IMG/VR virus record: IMGVR_UViG_3300044624_001231
Coordinates: 1 to 31,007 of that record
DNA from: a virus
Reading direction: 5' to 3' (one strand)
DNA length: 31,007 nucleotides
Position 1 is the stretch's first letter. The number at the start of each line of letters is the position of its first letter. The translations under genes and the position numbers were made by a program. Under the pieces are notes generated by a model. The model was not told the origin of the DNA. It saw nothing but the letters and a program-made list of their open reading frames with translations, and searched no databases. This document shows, in pieces, positions 28,847-31,007 of the stretch.

Positions 28847-31007
28847 ATGAACAAGATTCAAGTTACAAAGCGTAATGGCGTAAAGGAAGATTTAAATTTA
28901 GACAAGCTACATAAAGTAGTTTTTTGGGCAACAGAAGGTATCACTGGTGTTAGCGCCAGTGAATTAGAACTTCGAAGTCAAATACAATTTTATAACAATA
29001 TTAAAAGCAGCGAAATTCAAGAAATGCTTATCAAAAGTGCTGCTGATTTGATTACAGAAGATACTCCAAATTATCAATATGTTGCTGGAAGATTAATTAA
29101 TTTTCATTTGCGTAAGCAAGTTTATGATCGCTTTGAACCATGGACATTGTTTAAAATCGTTCAAACAAATACTGATCGCGGTTTGTACGATAAAGATTTA
29201 ATTAATTATTATACAGAAGACGAATGGAATAAACTAGACAGTTATATTAAACATGATCGTGACATGGAACTTACATATGTTGCTATGGAACAACTACGTG
29301 GAAAATATCTAGTACAAAATCGTGTGACAGGTGAAATTTACGAAACACCTCAAGTAGCATATATGCTTATTGCTGCTACTTTATTTGCAAATTATCCAAA
29401 GGAGACAAGAATTGTTTGGGTTAGGGATTATTACGAAGCAATTAGTAAACACGACATTAGTTTGCCAACCCCAGTCATGGCAGGAGTTAGAACACCACAA
29501 CGACAATTTAGCTCCTGTGTCCTCATCGAAACAGACGACAGCCTCGACAGTATCAACGCAACAGCGAGTTCAATTGTTAAGTACGTTTCTCAAAAGGCTG
29601 GTATTGGTATTGGGGCAGGTAGTATTCGTGCTATTAATAGTCCTATACGTAATGGCGATACCGCTCATACTGGCGTTATCCCATTCTTCAAATATTTTCA
29701 ATCAGCCGTTAAGTCTTGTTCACAAGGTGGTGTACGAGGCGGAGCAGCCACTCTCTACTATCCAATTTGGCATCTTGAAGTAGAAGATCTATTAGTTCTA
29801 AAGAATAACAAAGGCACAGATGATACCCGTGTACGTCACATGGATTATGGTGTACAGTTTAACAAGCTAATGTATGAGCGTCTACTTACTGGGGGTGACA
29901 TTACATTGTTCTCGCCGCACGATGTTCCGGGATTGTATGATGCTTTCTTTAATGATCAAGACAAGTTCCGTGATCTATATGAAACAGCAGAACGCAACAC
30001 CCGTATTAGAAAAAAGAAAGTAAAAGCAAGTGACTTGTTTAGCTCATTTATGGGAGAGCGTAAAGATACAGGTCGTATCTATCTACAAAACGTTGATCAC
30101 AGTAATACACACAGCAGCTTTGATGAAAAGAAGTGGCCAGTTAAGCAATCAAATCTTTGTGCAGAAATTACATTGCCAACAAAACCACTTACAAGTATTC
30201 TAGACGAAGAAGGTCGTATTGCACTTTGTACACTATCAGCTATTAACTGGGGCAATATTAAAGATCCTGTAGATTTTGAAAAGCCATGCACACTAGCTAT
30301 TCGTGGTCTTGATGCACTATTAAGCTATCAAAACTATCCAGTACGTGCTGCGGAACTTTCTACAAAAGATTTCCGTCCTCTCGGCGTCGGTATTATTAAC
30401 CTTGCATATTTCCTTGCAAAGAATGATGTAAGTTATAGCGATCCAGCGGCACTCGCGCTTGTAGATGAATATGCAGAAGCATGGAGTTATTATCTTATTA
30501 AGGCCAGTGCTGATCTTGCAGTAGAGCAAGGTGCTTGCGAACTAAGCAATGATACAAAGTACGCAAAAGGCATTGTTCCAGCTGATACACGCAAGACCGA
30601 TATTGATGAACTTGTTGCATATAGCGAACGTATGCCTTGGAACAATCTACGTGAACAGCTAAAAGCAACTGGTATTCGTAACGCAACTGTTATGGCACTT
30701 ATGCCAGCCGAGACAAGCGCACAGATTGCAAATGCCACTAATGGAATTGAACCGCCTCGAGCTTATGTTAGTGTCAAGCAATCAAAGCATGGTGTACTCA
30801 AACAAGTTGTTCCAGGATATCCAAGACTTAAGAACAAGTATGAACTACTTTGGGATCAACAGTCGCCCGAAGGTTACTTGAAGATTTGTGCTGTACTACA
30901 GAAATGGATTGATCAATCCATCTCAACCAACACAAGTTACAATCCAACTTTCTACGAAGATGACAAAATACCAATGAGTGAAATGCTCAAGCATATTGTA
31001 CTTTGCT
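28847..31007 (+). CDS. nrdA: Ribonucleoside-diphosphate reductase alpha subunit (NrdA), 3'-truncated
   Basis: The frame is open from the ATG at 28847 (AAAGGA 7 nt upstream) to the window edge: 720 codons of an expected ~750-770. The N-terminal ATP-cone (MNKIQVTKRNGVKEDLNLDK) is intact, so dATP control is likely. Catalytic residues align with E. coli NrdA within one position: Cys224 in RQFSSCVLIE, and the N-L-C-x-E loop with Cys438 in SNLCAEI. MPAETSAQIANATNGIEPP is the phosphate-binding stretch. The C-terminal redox cysteines lie beyond the edge. It makes deoxynucleotides for phage DNA synthesis; nrdB would be expected further right. Confidence 0.97.
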   Translation, partial: MNKIQVTKRNGVKEDLNLDKLHKVVFWATEGITGVSASELELRSQIQFYNNIKSSEIQEMLIKSAADLITEDTPNYQYVAGRLINFHLRKQVYDRFEPWTLFKIVQTNTDRGLYDKDLINYYTEDEWNKLDSYIKHDRDMELTYVAMEQLRGKYLVQNRVTGEIYETPQVAYMLIAATLFANYPKETRIVWVRDYYEAISKHDISLPTPVMAGVRTPQRQFSSCVLIETDDSLDSINATASSIVKYVSQKAGIGIGAGSIRAINSPIRNGDTAHTGVIPFFKYFQSAVKSCSQGGVRGGAATLYYPIWHLEVEDLLVLKNNKGTDDTRVRHMDYGVQFNKLMYERLLTGGDITLFSPHDVPGLYDAFFNDQDKFRDLYETAERNTRIRKKKVKASDLFSSFMGERKDTGRIYLQNVDHSNTHSSFDEKKWPVKQSNLCAEITLPTKPLTSILDEEGRIALCTLSAINWGNIKDPVDFEKPCTLAIRGLDALLSYQNYPVRAAELSTKDFRPLGVGIINLAYFLAKNDVSYSDPAALALVDEYAEAWSYYLIKASADLAVEQGACELSNDTKYAKGIVPADTRKTDIDELVAYSERMPWNNLREQLKATGIRNATVMALMPAETSAQIANATNGIEPPRAYVSVKQSKHGVLKQVVPGYPRLKNKYELLWDQQSPEGYLKICAVLQKWIDQSISTNTSYNPTFYEDDKIPMSEMLKHIVLC

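Noticed and set aside
29370-29783. 137-codon plus-strand open frame in another frame of nrdA
   Set aside because: NrdA catalytic residues are intact in the main frame across this stretch.
1-31007. tRNA genes, CRISPR arrays, integrase or insertion sequences
   Set aside because: All gaps between genes are under about 125 bases and none shows a cloverleaf, repeat-spacer pattern or terminal inverted repeats with a transposase.

Overview
The window is a piece of a tailed-phage genome, most likely a T4-like marine myovirus of the pelagiphage/cyanophage type. The grounds are an AT-rich, tightly packed gene array with many 4-nt ATGA stop/start overlaps; a T4-type replication set (UvsW helicase, gp61-like primase, gp41-like DnaB helicase); NrdA; a pectate-lyase-fold tail spike; and TATAAATA late-promoter motifs in front of late genes. 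The host cannot be named from the sequence. No tRNA, integrase, CRISPR array or insertion sequence was found, and no gene-free stretch exceeds 300 bases.

Region 1 (1-6760) is a glycan locus. It holds four glycosyltransferase-like genes, a GDP-mannose 4,6-dehydratase, a DegT-family enzyme with histidine where aminotransferases have the PLP lysine (a sugar 3-dehydratase signature), a short-chain dehydrogenase, a nucleotidyltransferase-cupin fusion and a free cupin. Together they could make a GDP-3,6-dideoxyhexose (colitose-like) or a related sugar and attach it to a phage or host surface. One glycosyltransferase is on the minus strand, with a divergent promoter on one side and a terminator buried in the neighbouring gene on the other.

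Region 2 (6807-9154) holds a SprT-like metalloprotease and then three separately promoted genes with AAG-biased, GC-richer codons. Each sits behind a TTGACG-N16-TA-rich promoter and a similar 5' leader: two small unknown proteins and an AAA+ ATPase. They look like strongly expressed early genes.

Region 3 (9158-20778) is the replication/recombination block. It has a HARP-like protein coupled to UvsW, an aminoacyl-transferase-like GNAT protein, several conserved unknowns, a zinc-finger protein, two tandem WFAW-motif paralogs, a Pol III alpha-like fragment, primase, gp41-like helicase, two SGNH-hydrolase-like proteins and a late-inserted-looking glycosyltransferase. Some promoters here lie so close to the ATG that the mRNAs would be nearly leaderless.

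Region 4 (20777-28822) is mostly late/virion genes. It includes two proteins with N-termini resembling T4 capsid-targeting peptides, a probable abundant small virion protein with its own terminator, a coiled-coil/transmembrane protein, an acidic prohead-core-like protein, a Cas4/RecB-like nuclease on what looks like an early promoter, and the tail spike. NrdA (28847 to the right edge) begins the next block and is cut by the window end.
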